DNA from: Methanobacterium_B sp963703015
GTDB lineage: Archaea > Methanobacteriota > Methanobacteria > Methanobacteriales > Methanobacteriaceae
Assembly: GCA_963703015.1 (NCBI GenBank)
Contig: OY969779.1
Span: 1,302,001 to 1,366,000, forward strand
Direction of reading: 5' to 3'
Length of the DNA stretch: 64,000 nucleotides
Shown here: in pieces, positions 54,493-62,478 of the stretch
Position numbering within the stretch: position 1 is the stretch's first letter
Layout of the letters: every line of letters starts with the position of its first letter
Notes under the pieces: model-generated
The model's database searches: none
The model's input: the letters and a program-made list of their open reading frames with translations, nothing else
What the model was told of the DNA's origin: nothing
Position numbers and translations under genes: made by a program

Positions 54493-54986
54493 GTTCTCTC
54501 CCCCCAGAGTAGATTTAGTTTTATCAATTAAATGATTGAATAGTATAATAATATAATACTTTCGATCTGATTTGTATTATTACTTATTTTAGTTTAATTG
54601 GACAATTTGTAATACTAAACCGAATTATATTACGATTATTATAAAAAAGAACAGGATAGTAATAACTACTTAATAGTTGTACCATTACTAAAAAATGAAG
54701 TACGATGAGTATTAGAATCAAAGGACAGTATATCACCGATATTTGTAAAATAGACCCTTCTTTAATTTAACAGTTTTAAAAATTAATCCATACTGATGTA
54801 ATCAAAGCAATTCTGAAAAGGAAAAATGAGTAGTTAGTATATAAATCCAAAAAGAGAGAAAGAAAAGCTTTATAAGCCTACCAAAAAGACTTCATGAATT
54901 ATTAAGTTAATTCTATGATCTCATTAAGCAGGTAAAACTAGCCCCACACTCAGCAGCACTAATGAATTTTAACTATTATATCATAA
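54493..54986. promoter_or_regulatory. Promoter interval with AGTAATAC elements upstream of the surface-chelatase cluster
   Basis: ATAATACT at 54553, GTAATACTA at 54609, AGTAATAA at 54658 and the inverted TTACTA at 54684. These lie 60-200 bases upstream of the leftward surface-protein/CobN operon. The right part, after the stop of the next leftward gene (54987), holds no supported open frame. Confidence 0.5.
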
Positions 54987-55460
54987 TCATCCCATATTCT
55001 TCCTTTTCATCCAAAATGCCCCTAAAGCAGTACCTGAAATTAAACCTACCAAAATTCCTGCTAAAAATGGAATCAAAAATCCCGTTGAGCTTTCTTCAGT
55101 TAATAAATTCAAACCATTTTTGATGTCATTTTTATCTGCAGAGGATACTATTATCCGATTAGATAAAGATGGATTTTTGGCTAAAAAATCGTTAGCAGTA
55201 TTTTGGTATGCTACAAGTAGAATTTTTTTATTTGGATTGGATACTGCGTGTTCCAACTGATGAGAAACATCTTCACTTGATTTGAAATTATATACTGTAA
55301 CATTTAATCCCATCTCATTTACTGTTTTTTTTGCTAGTACCCCTGTTGAATTATCTGCAATAACAATGGTTGATTGTGATGTAACATCTATCCCATGAGC
55401 ACTAACAGGTAGCATCACCCAAAAAATTAATATTAAACAACTAAATATCTTCATTTTCAT
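54987..55460 (-). CDS. Small secreted membrane-anchored protein with His at mature N-terminus
   Basis: 157 residues: signal peptide ending LPVSA, then HGIDVTSQSTIVIADN; an alpha/beta-looking external domain of about 100 residues (VYNFKSSEDVSHQLEHAVS); a C-terminal membrane helix (FLIPFLAGILVGLISGTALG) and a basic tail. After cleavage the new N-terminus would be His, like the Met-His of CbiM, which suits metal binding. It lies 15 bases after a CbiM gene and may replace CbiN as the small partner. Family not recognised. GAGGAATTATA precedes the ATG. Confidence 0.65.
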   Translation of the reverse strand: MKMKIFSCLILIFWVMLPVSAHGIDVTSQSTIVIADNSTGVLAKKTVNEMGLNVTVYNFKSSEDVSHQLEHAVSNPNKKILLVAYQNTANDFLAKNPSLSNRIIVSSADKNDIKNGLNLLTEESSTGFLIPFLAGILVGLISGTALGAFWMKRKNMG

Positions 55461-55475
55461 TATAATTCCTCATAA

Positions 55476-56099
55476 TTAAATTTTATCTAATTTTAATAAT
55501 TCTGGTTTCATTTTTGAAATAAAATTTATTATAAAAATGTTTACTACTCCTTCAATAACTGCAACAAACAAATAAAACGGAATTAATGACGTTAATAGCA
55601 ATTCTAATGAAGCAACACCCGCAGCTACTAATATGAATACTTGGGTTACTGTTGCAAAAATTATGCCCATAAATGTTCCTGAAAAGATGCTCAAATTCTT
55701 ATCAAGGTCAGAAGTGAGCTTATAAAATAGATATGTTGAAAAACTCATCATAATTCCCATTGTAAATGTGTTAACACCCAAAGTTGTTATTCCTCCCATT
55801 CCTAAAAATAGGAATTGTACCGTGAAGCACAAAAAAGCAACTGTAACGGCTGTAAGTGGGCCGAGGAGAATTGTTGCTAAAGGTATTAGGAAAAAGTGAA
55901 TTGGAACCCCAAAAGGTGAAGGTATTGATAAAGATGAGACAGCTACAGTTGCCGCAGCAAGAATAGCTGTGTTAATGATTATTTTTTCCCTTTCCTTTGT
56001 CCTAGAAAGCTTAAATAAATATAAGATTAAAGGAATAAGAGATATTAACCAATATATTAATGCCTGCCATAGCGGTATAATTCCATCAGGTAAATGCAA
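55476..56099 (-). CDS. cbiM: Second CbiM-type Ni/Co ECF substrate-binding protein
   Basis: 207 residues, six to seven membrane helices. The start is TTG at 56099, five bases after AAAGGAGGT, and gives MHLPDGIIPLWQALIYW, the obligatory Met-His-x-Pro-Asp-Gly N-terminus. PSPFGVPIHFFLIPLATI and GMGGITTLGVNTFTMGI are the metal-site blocks. No CbiQ or CbiO is next to it, so it may share the cbiQO products encoded 30 kb away. Neighbours are small secreted proteins and a surface FmdE protein. Confidence 0.85.
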   Translation of the reverse strand: MHLPDGIIPLWQALIYWLISLIPLILYLFKLSRTKEREKIIINTAILAAATVAVSSLSIPSPFGVPIHFFLIPLATILLGPLTAVTVAFLCFTVQFLFLGMGGITTLGVNTFTMGIMMSFSTYLFYKLTSDLDKNLSIFSGTFMGIIFATVTQVFILVAAGVASLELLLTSLIPFYLFVAVIEGVVNIFIINFISKMKPELLKLDKI

Positions 56100-56137
56100 T
56101 TTAGACCTCCTTTATTACAAATATATTATTTACTGAA

Positions 56138-56617
56138 TTAATCAAAACGTCCTGTTTTAAAAAGAAATCCGACACCAATCAAGCCCGTAATAATAAAACA
56201 CACAATAATAACTGTATCCCATTGAAAACCATTTGATGTCGGGTTGGTATCATTAGTATCAGTTACCTCTTCAACAGACTGATTTCCATTTTGATTGTTG
56301 TTATCTTGGACAGTATCTCCAGATGATTTATCTTGAGATACTGTACTACTTTTGGTTGATGTATCTTTAAAAGCTCCATTACTAGAACCAGAACCCCCAT
56401 TACTAGAACTATCATCATTTGAAGTTCCAGAATTTGCGTTATTTGAATTTACACCATTATCAGTATTTGAATTTATTGTATCATCCGTCACTTCATCAGG
56501 ATATAAATTACCATGGCCAGGATGTGCTATTACAGTATTTAGAGTTAAAAAAAGAACCATTACCGATATCAAGAATAGGGTCAGGTTTTTTGTATTTTTA
56601 ATTTTGATCATCTCCAT
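56138..56617 (-). CDS. Secreted Asn/Ser-rich protein with HPGHG mature N-terminus
   Basis: 159 residues: signal peptide ending LNTVIA, then HPGHGNLYPDEV, a low-complexity Asn/Ser/Gly/Asp linker of about 80 residues, and a C-terminal membrane helix (VIIVCFIITGLIGVGFLF) with tail KTGRFD. Cleavage after Ala would leave His-Pro-Gly-His at the N-terminus, two histidines that could capture Ni or Co and pass it to the adjacent CbiM. I do not recognise a family. 38 bases separate it from cbiM. ATG at 56617 is the only plausible start. Confidence 0.65.
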   Translation of the reverse strand: MEMIKIKNTKNLTLFLISVMVLFLTLNTVIAHPGHGNLYPDEVTDDTINSNTDNGVNSNNANSGTSNDDSSSNGGSGSSNGAFKDTSTKSSTVSQDKSSGDTVQDNNNQNGNQSVEEVTDTNDTNPTSNGFQWDTVIIVCFIITGLIGVGFLFKTGRFD

Positions 56618-56655
56618 TAATTTACATTAAATTGCCAAAAAAAGAAAGGGGAAAT

Positions 56656-59631
56656 TTATTTTAAAAACCCGAATATGCTGTCTTTATAGAATCCTACTAC
56701 TAATAAACCTCCAATTAAGAGGATGCCTATCACTATCAATGCAACATTTACTCCAGAATTAGAAGAGTTAGTATTTGTTTTTGATACTTCATAGGATTTT
56801 CCTTCAGATGTTGTTGGATCAGTCCCTGCCTCATTGTTAGCTGCATTTGAAGGAGCAGCATTGAGTTTTAATCCTGAATTACCAACATTAGAAGTTGATA
56901 TTCCATTATCTGAACCAGAATCAACAGTAGAACCACCATTATCTGAGCCCGGATCAACAGGAGAACTGCCATTTTGAACCTTGATTAGATCTGCTAGGCT
57001 ATGCATAGGTAAGTCTTTGTAGTACTGTAACGAATTGCTACTTGCCATACCACCTTTTTTGATCGTATTGAATTCCTTTTCGGATATGTAATTCTCATTA
57101 GAAATTGCAATACTCAATGGTTCACTGATAAATGGACTTGATTCTCCTTTATATAGACTTACAAAAGCAGATATCATGGCTTCTCTTTGAGCCTCAGGAG
57201 TTAATAGACCATCCAGTTTATAGGTCGGCCATTTGAAACTTATTACAGCTGCCTTTCCTGTTTTGGTCTTAGGATCCCATACTACAATTATTCCTTCTTC
57301 GGTTCCAGTAGGTAGATATTCAGACATGGTTTCTTCATTGGTAAGTCTCTGATTCATGTATGTTCCCATTCCAGGAGATACATTGAGTAAATACACCAAG
57401 CTGTCGTCCTTACAGTAAATACTGGATGCCATCCAGAAGTAGCTTTGATCACCAGTTAAAGGATAGTTTTTGAATATGTAGTCAGATATAAAGAATCCTG
57501 GTTGTACCCCTGGGCATGCATGGTCATGGAACAGGAATGTCATTAGCTGATCGAATGTTGGGTCATTTCTCCATGCATTGGCTATACTTTGTATGTTGAA
57601 AAAGTTACCGTCCGGAATTACATAAGCACCCAGATTGCTAACTTTGGTTGCGTTGTTTAAAGCAGCAGGTCCAATATCATTTACTTGTTTACCATCGGCA
57701 TTTGTACCTACGAAGAAAGTATTGTTTAATGGGTTGTAACGTATATAGACAGAACTCATAGTTGTACCATCAGCTCCCCTTAACACGAAGTTAAACCATA
57801 AGGGTTTCCATACTCCCATGTGAATAGGTAGCAATGTGGATCTAGTTAACCTTGAGCCTAAAACATCAGATATTCCATCCCATGTAGCTTCCGTAGTTTG
57901 ACCATTTAAGTATACATATCCTGCAGATGTTAAAACAGCCAGATCACGATCTTCTTTATCTAAATTTATTCCTAACTCATTTTTGAAGATCTGTTTAGCC
58001 AATGTTGCTGCGTTGACTCCAATTTTTTTCATCTGATCATATGTTAGCTGATTATTCTTGGTTGTAACTGTTGATCTGGTGGCTTTTGTTAGGTTCAAAC
58101 TATTGATGTATTTCAAGTCAAGACCATGTGCTTCTTGCATAACAATACGGGTTTGTCCTTTGTTAGTTGCGTTCCCTGAGCTAGGGAATGTGATGTTTCC
58201 TGCTGATCCCAATAAATAGTAGTATTGTTTTTCTGTTAATCCATCTAGTTCCTTAATTATTGTAACTAGTTCTCCAGGATTACTCTTGATCTTTTGGATT
58301 AACCATGTGTTGTATTTCAGCTCTTCAAGATCCCCATTTGTTGTTATTTTGGTTTGTTTTTTAAAAGTTTTCCTATTCTGTTCCTTGTTGTATTGCATAA
58401 CTATTAATGATCCAGTTCCTGGCGTTTTAACTACATATGACTGTGTTCCATCAGTATTATTTACCAATTTGTAGGTTGTGTCTACCCATCTGATGAATGC
58501 AACCATATTATCGGTAGCACCAGTACTTGTTGTATCAAATCCAGTGTACCCTCCTTTTCCAGGAGTAGCATCTAGGAAGTACATTGCTGCATCATCATCA
58601 GATCCACCAGGTAACCCCAAAACTTTATATGAAGTTATGTCTCCTGGAGATCCTGATCCTCCTGCAGTTGCTTTTATCGGAGGGTAATATTGGAGTAATG
58701 TTTTAGTAATGGTGTATCCTCCTATAGTTCCCTCACATACGTGGCCATGGAAAGCTGCTTCCCTTAGTACATCTGCAGGAGCACCTGCTGCCCATGCATT
58801 AGCCAGACTAGCAAATGAGAATGCATTTTCTCCCCCCACATGTTTAATGAAGTTGTTCCATTCAGCACGGGTCATGCTCTGGGAAATTGTACCCACATAT
58901 GCCGGAACTGAAGAACCTTTTTTAAAGCTAACAGCTTTTAAATAACTGCCCTTTTTAGTTACGAATATGAAATCAACTGGATCCGCTTTAGTCTGTCTTA
59001 GCATCAACAAATTTCCTTTACCATAGGAAATTTTACCATTTGCGTAGTTAAGAATCCCTTCAATACAATCTTCACTTGTTCCACCGTTTAGTTTAGGCAC
59101 ACCTGCAGTAGTAATAGCTAAAACCTTATCGGCACTATTAAAGTTTAACAGATGATCTGCTTTGGTTGTAACGATTCTGCCTAATCTGTAATTAGCAGTT
59201 GCATTCATGTTGAATGTTGCACTTCCATACAGATTTTTATCAGTGGAGTCTAAAGGATCAGATGTTGTTTTAATCAGTTTGGTTTGAGTTTTGTAACCTG
59301 GAGCAGATACTATTACATTATATTTAGAACCACTTAATGTCCCTAAATAAGTAAAACTTACCTCATAACATTTATACGCTTGTTTGTAAATTTTTTTTGA
59401 ATTGATTTTTGCACCAGTGGCACTTTTAATCTTAATTTCAGGATTAATTGTACTATCGGATGCATATTCATAATTTACTTTAACACCTATTGTATGATTT
59501 GAAATTACTGTAGTCGATAAGTCTGCTGCTGATGCTGCTCCACTTATGGAAACTGCAAAAAAGACTGAAAATATTATTATTAAAATGTTTCGATTGATTC
59601 CTTGTTTGTTAATACTTTTCACCCCCGCCAA
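56656..59631 (-). CDS. Cell-surface protein with two FmdE-like domains
   Basis: 991 residues: signal peptide (ILIIIFSVFFAVSISGAASA), a small Ig-like region, an FmdE-like domain with AAFHGHVCEGTIGG (~290-305), a long linker, a second FmdE-like domain with LFHDHACPGVQPG (~700-712), a low-complexity Ser/Asn/Asp linker, the motif GKSYEVSK, a membrane helix and tail. FmdE domains bind metal through the H-x-H-x-C motif; they are also found in a tungsten/molybdenum formylmethanofuran dehydrogenase-associated protein. Here they face outside, so metal or molybdopterin binding for uptake is likely. The start may be TTG (59631) or GTG (59622); neither has a perfect ribosome binding site. Confidence 0.8.
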   Translation of the reverse strand: MAGVKSINKQGINRNILIIIFSVFFAVSISGAASAADLSTTVISNHTIGVKVNYEYASDSTINPEIKIKSATGAKINSKKIYKQAYKCYEVSFTYLGTLSGSKYNVIVSAPGYKTQTKLIKTTSDPLDSTDKNLYGSATFNMNATANYRLGRIVTTKADHLLNFNSADKVLAITTAGVPKLNGGTSEDCIEGILNYANGKISYGKGNLLMLRQTKADPVDFIFVTKKGSYLKAVSFKKGSSVPAYVGTISQSMTRAEWNNFIKHVGGENAFSFASLANAWAAGAPADVLREAAFHGHVCEGTIGGYTITKTLLQYYPPIKATAGGSGSPGDITSYKVLGLPGGSDDDAAMYFLDATPGKGGYTGFDTTSTGATDNMVAFIRWVDTTYKLVNNTDGTQSYVVKTPGTGSLIVMQYNKEQNRKTFKKQTKITTNGDLEELKYNTWLIQKIKSNPGELVTIIKELDGLTEKQYYYLLGSAGNITFPSSGNATNKGQTRIVMQEAHGLDLKYINSLNLTKATRSTVTTKNNQLTYDQMKKIGVNAATLAKQIFKNELGINLDKEDRDLAVLTSAGYVYLNGQTTEATWDGISDVLGSRLTRSTLLPIHMGVWKPLWFNFVLRGADGTTMSSVYIRYNPLNNTFFVGTNADGKQVNDIGPAALNNATKVSNLGAYVIPDGNFFNIQSIANAWRNDPTFDQLMTFLFHDHACPGVQPGFFISDYIFKNYPLTGDQSYFWMASSIYCKDDSLVYLLNVSPGMGTYMNQRLTNEETMSEYLPTGTEEGIIVVWDPKTKTGKAAVISFKWPTYKLDGLLTPEAQREAMISAFVSLYKGESSPFISEPLSIAISNENYISEKEFNTIKKGGMASSNSLQYYKDLPMHSLADLIKVQNGSSPVDPGSDNGGSTVDSGSDNGISTSNVGNSGLKLNAAPSNAANNEAGTDPTTSEGKSYEVSKTNTNSSNSGVNVALIVIGILLIGGLLVVGFYKDSIFGFLK

Positions 59632-59640
59632 ATTTTTTTA

Positions 59641-60358
59641 ATGTTTATTCAACATTATTTTTCTTAATTAGAACAATATACAAAAAAATATATCATTTAC
59701 ATCCCAATCCCCCCATAAGGGAATTTAGAATTCAATTATATAATACTTGTTATTAATTTAATAATATTAATTTTTAGTTAAATACCGGACTTAATGTAAT
59801 AAAAAAGAGCCAATATTATTAATTTAAGTTAATAAAACCTAAATTATGTAATAATTCTTAATTAAGATCATTCTGATTAGATTAATAGGATATAGATGAA
59901 TTATTAACTAATTATAATCTTAAAAAATCAAAATATTATTTAAATAATAAATTATTACATTAATATTATTTAAAAAAAGCAGCTAATAGAATATTTGAAA
60001 TATTTTCACCAAAGAAGATATTATCTAAATATTATTTATTAATAAAGCTATTAAATCCATTTAAGAAATAATGTTTTTCACATTAAATTAATTGCCATTT
60101 TAATACCTATAGTTATTACAATTCTAATACACAATATTTTATGTTATTAGCAAGTTTTGGGGTTTAGAATCATGTTTTATACATAAATCTACATAAAAAT
60201 ATGATATTTTAACTAGTTAAGTAATATTTATGTAAATTTAGTATATCTCTCTAATTAAATAATTTTTTATGTTGTTATAATTAGAATATATACACATAAT
60301 CCATAGAATAATAATATTATTTAATTATCATGTAATAAAAATTCAGTGGAGTAATCTC
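59641..60358. other. Very AT-rich 720-base divergent interval with repeated TAATATTATT
   Basis: No supported gene. AATATTATT-type words recur at about 59760, 59811, 59933, 59962, 60028 and 60306, several extended to TAATATTATTTAA; the last is 45 bases before the flavoprotein start and could be its TATA region. ATAATACTT at 59740 is a weak match to the regulon element. With base composition above 80% AT the repeats may partly be chance. Confidence 0.4.
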
Positions 60359-60949
60359 ATGATTTTGGGAATATGTGGAAGTCCAAGAAAACAGGCAACT
60401 CATCATGTTTTAAACGAAGCATTGCAAATGCTTGATGAAAAAGGTTTTGAAACAGAATTTTATAGTTTGCGTGGCAAAAATATTAGTCCATGTAGACACT
60501 GTGACTACTGTTTGAAACACAAACATTGCGTTGTAGATGATGATATGCAGGATATCTATCCCCTGATCACAGAAGCGGAAGGCATTATCATGGCCACCCC
60601 AGTATACAACGGAGGTTTAAGTGCCCAGCTTAAGGCTGTGATGGATCGTTGCAGAGCATTGGGAGCACGTGACTTTGATTTTCTACGATACAAAGTAGGA
60701 ATGGGCATAGCAGTAGGTGGTGACCGTATTGGTGGTCAAGAACTGGCAATACAACAGATCATGACCTTTTTTATATTAACTGGAGCAATCCCAGTCAGTG
60801 GAGGTGCTTACGGCGCCAATATGGGGGCAAACTTTTGGTCTCAAGACACTCTCGAAGGTGTGAAACAGGACGAAGAAGGATTTAAAAGTCTTAGGAAAAC
60901 TGTTAAAAGATTTAGTGCTTTTATTGAAAACTTCGAAATAGAGAAGTAA
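60359..60949 (+). CDS. Iron-sulfur flavoprotein (FMN reductase type)
   Basis: 196 residues. ILGICGSPRKQATHHVL is the flavodoxin-like FMN loop; the compact cluster motif CRHCDYCLKHKHC (C-x2-C-x2-C-x5-C) near residue 47 holds a [4Fe-4S] cluster as in methanogen Isf proteins; ATPVYNGGLSAQLKAVMDRC follows. Isf proteins transfer electrons between ferredoxin and O2/H2O2 detoxification or other acceptors. Transcribed alone, rightward. The ATG at 60359 has only a weak GTGGAGTAAT upstream. Confidence 0.9.
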   Translation: MILGICGSPRKQATHHVLNEALQMLDEKGFETEFYSLRGKNISPCRHCDYCLKHKHCVVDDDMQDIYPLITEAEGIIMATPVYNGGLSAQLKAVMDRCRALGARDFDFLRYKVGMGIAVGGDRIGGQELAIQQIMTFFILTGAIPVSGGAYGANMGANFWSQDTLEGVKQDEEGFKSLRKTVKRFSAFIENFEIEK

Positions 60950-60990
60950 TTGATGTCAATCACAAATCCCAATTTTAATAAAAATAAATT

Positions 60991-61120
60991 ATAAGTTATA
61001 AGAAATAAGTTATAACTTATAATGAAATAGGTTTAAATTAAAGGTTATAACCAAATCTAAGGCTATGTTGCTTTAAAAAAAATGTTCAGTTTAGATTGTT
61101 ATAAGTAATAAGTTATAAGG
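60991..61120. repeat. Repeated ATAAGTTATAA palindromic elements before the ferredoxin gene
   Basis: ATAAGTTATAAG at 60991, the palindrome ATAAGTTATAACTTAT at 61006-61021, GTTATAACC at about 61044 and ATAAGTAATAAGTTATAAGG at 61101-61120, the last merging into the ferredoxin ribosome binding site. Several copies of one short word around a promoter suggest an operator for the ferredoxin-hisB operon. Confidence 0.5.
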
Positions 61121-61129
61121 AAGATATTT

Positions 61130-61342
61130 ATGAAGATCATTGTAGATGAAGACAAGTGCACCGGATGTGGAATATGTAAAGAAGCCTGTCCCAAGGGTGC
61201 TAAAATATGGGATGTAAACAAAAAGGCCATGGCTACAAACCTTGAATTCTGTCATTTATGCACAATTTGTGCAGGAAAATGTCCTGAAGGTGCTATACAG
61301 GTAATTAGAGATGAACCCAATGAGAAAAAAGACACTGAATAG
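61130..61342 (+). CDS. Two-cluster 4Fe-4S ferredoxin
   Basis: 70 residues with two motifs, CTGCGICKEACPKG and CHLCTICAGKCPEG, each C-x2-C-x2-C-x3-C-P. It is a small low-potential electron carrier of the clostridial type. AAGGAAG precedes the ATG. Its last codons overlap the start of hisB, so the pair is coupled; the adjacency with hisB seems to be operon habit rather than a metabolic link. Confidence 0.92.
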   Translation: MKIIVDEDKCTGCGICKEACPKGAKIWDVNKKAMATNLEFCHLCTICAGKCPEGAIQVIRDEPNEKKDTE

Positions 61343-61895
61343 AAAAACATCAGAAACTGATATCAACGTAACCATGAATTTAGATGGTAACGGTGATTAT
61401 GACATTAGTACAGGAATCGAATTCTTCGATCACATGTTAAATTCCTTTGCCAGACATGGATTTATAGATCTAACCCTACATGCAAACGGAGACACAAGAG
61501 TCGATGATCACCATACAGTCGAAGATGTTGGAATACTCCTTGGAGAAACATACAACGAAGTAATTGGAACAAAAAGAGGAATTAAAAGATTTTCTCATGC
61601 AATCATACCTATGGATGATGCCCTGGCCACAGTAGCCGTTGACATTAGTGGAAGGAGTTATGCAGTATTAGATTTTGAATTTAAAAAACCTAAAGTTGGA
61701 GATATGAGCACAGAAAATGTTGAACATTTCTTTGAATCATTTGCAAGCTCTGCAAAAATTAATATCAACGCCAAAGTAGAAGGAGAAAATGATCACCATA
61801 AAATAGAGGCGCTATTCAAAGCATTTGCACGTGCTCTTAAAGATGCTTCGTTGATTGAACATGATTCACTTCCATCTACCAAAGGTGCATTATAA
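61320..61895 (+). CDS. hisB: Imidazoleglycerol-phosphate dehydratase
   Basis: 191 residues. GIEFFDHMLNSFARHGF and DTRVDDHHTVEDVGILLGE contain the His/Glu ligands of the dinuclear manganese site; the second half repeats the pattern with NVEHFFESFASSAK and GENDHHKIEALFKAFARAL. It is the sixth step of histidine synthesis. I prefer ATG at 61320 (MRKKTLNRKTSE), typical of the archaeal proteins, over ATG at 61311. It overlaps the ferredoxin stop by 23 bases. Confidence 0.95.
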   Translation: MRKKTLNRKTSETDINVTMNLDGNGDYDISTGIEFFDHMLNSFARHGFIDLTLHANGDTRVDDHHTVEDVGILLGETYNEVIGTKRGIKRFSHAIIPMDDALATVAVDISGRSYAVLDFEFKKPKVGDMSTENVEHFFESFASSAKININAKVEGENDHHKIEALFKAFARALKDASLIEHDSLPSTKGAL

Positions 61896-61910
61896 AAGGA
61901 AATGGTAAAG

Positions 61911-62417
61911 ATGAAAACCCTAATTGCTTGTTACTCCTACTCAGGGCACACATTGAAAGTTGCAAAAAAAATACAACAGGAAATAGATGCCGATCTAACT
62001 GTAATAGAAACTGAAAAGGACAGATGGTATCTATTTAAAATCATAGATTCCATAATGGAGAAAAAAGCAACAATAAAACCCTGCCAAACAGATCTCATGA
62101 ATTATGATAAATTGATTCTTTGCTGTCCTGTTTGGGCAGGTAAAACTCCAGCTGCAATTAACCAGTATATGTTTGAATTAAAAAATATTAAAGGCAAAGA
62201 ATTTGGAGTTTTTGTTACCTCAGGAGGTAATAGATCCCAAATGGCAACAATACAAATGAGGGAATATTTGGATCTTCAAGGTATGAAATTTTCAGGCCAA
62301 ATGAGGTTAATTACAAAGGATGTTGAAACAGGAAAATATGGAGAGATATTTCCACTCTTCACAGCAAAATTCAAGGATCCTAAATCAGAAAGCACTCAAA
62401 ATACAGAAAAAACGTAG
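61911..62417 (+). CDS. Flavodoxin-family protein
   Basis: 168 residues. TLIACYSYSGHTLKVAKKI is the FMN-phosphate loop (S-x-S-G-H-T), followed by CCPVWAGKTPAAINQYM and FVTSGGNRSQMATIQM, which bind the isoalloxazine ring. It is a one-domain electron carrier or FMN-dependent NAD(P)H oxidoreductase; partner unknown. ATG at 61911 is preferred to 61902 because AAAGGAAA lies too near the latter. Last gene of the ferredoxin-hisB operon. Confidence 0.85.
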   Translation: MKTLIACYSYSGHTLKVAKKIQQEIDADLTVIETEKDRWYLFKIIDSIMEKKATIKPCQTDLMNYDKLILCCPVWAGKTPAAINQYMFELKNIKGKEFGVFVTSGGNRSQMATIQMREYLDLQGMKFSGQMRLITKDVETGKYGEIFPLFTAKFKDPKSESTQNTEKT

Positions 62418-62478
62418 ATTTTCACGGCCTTACCAAATATGCTAAAAAAAAGGAAACATTTCCAGTTATAAGATCAAA

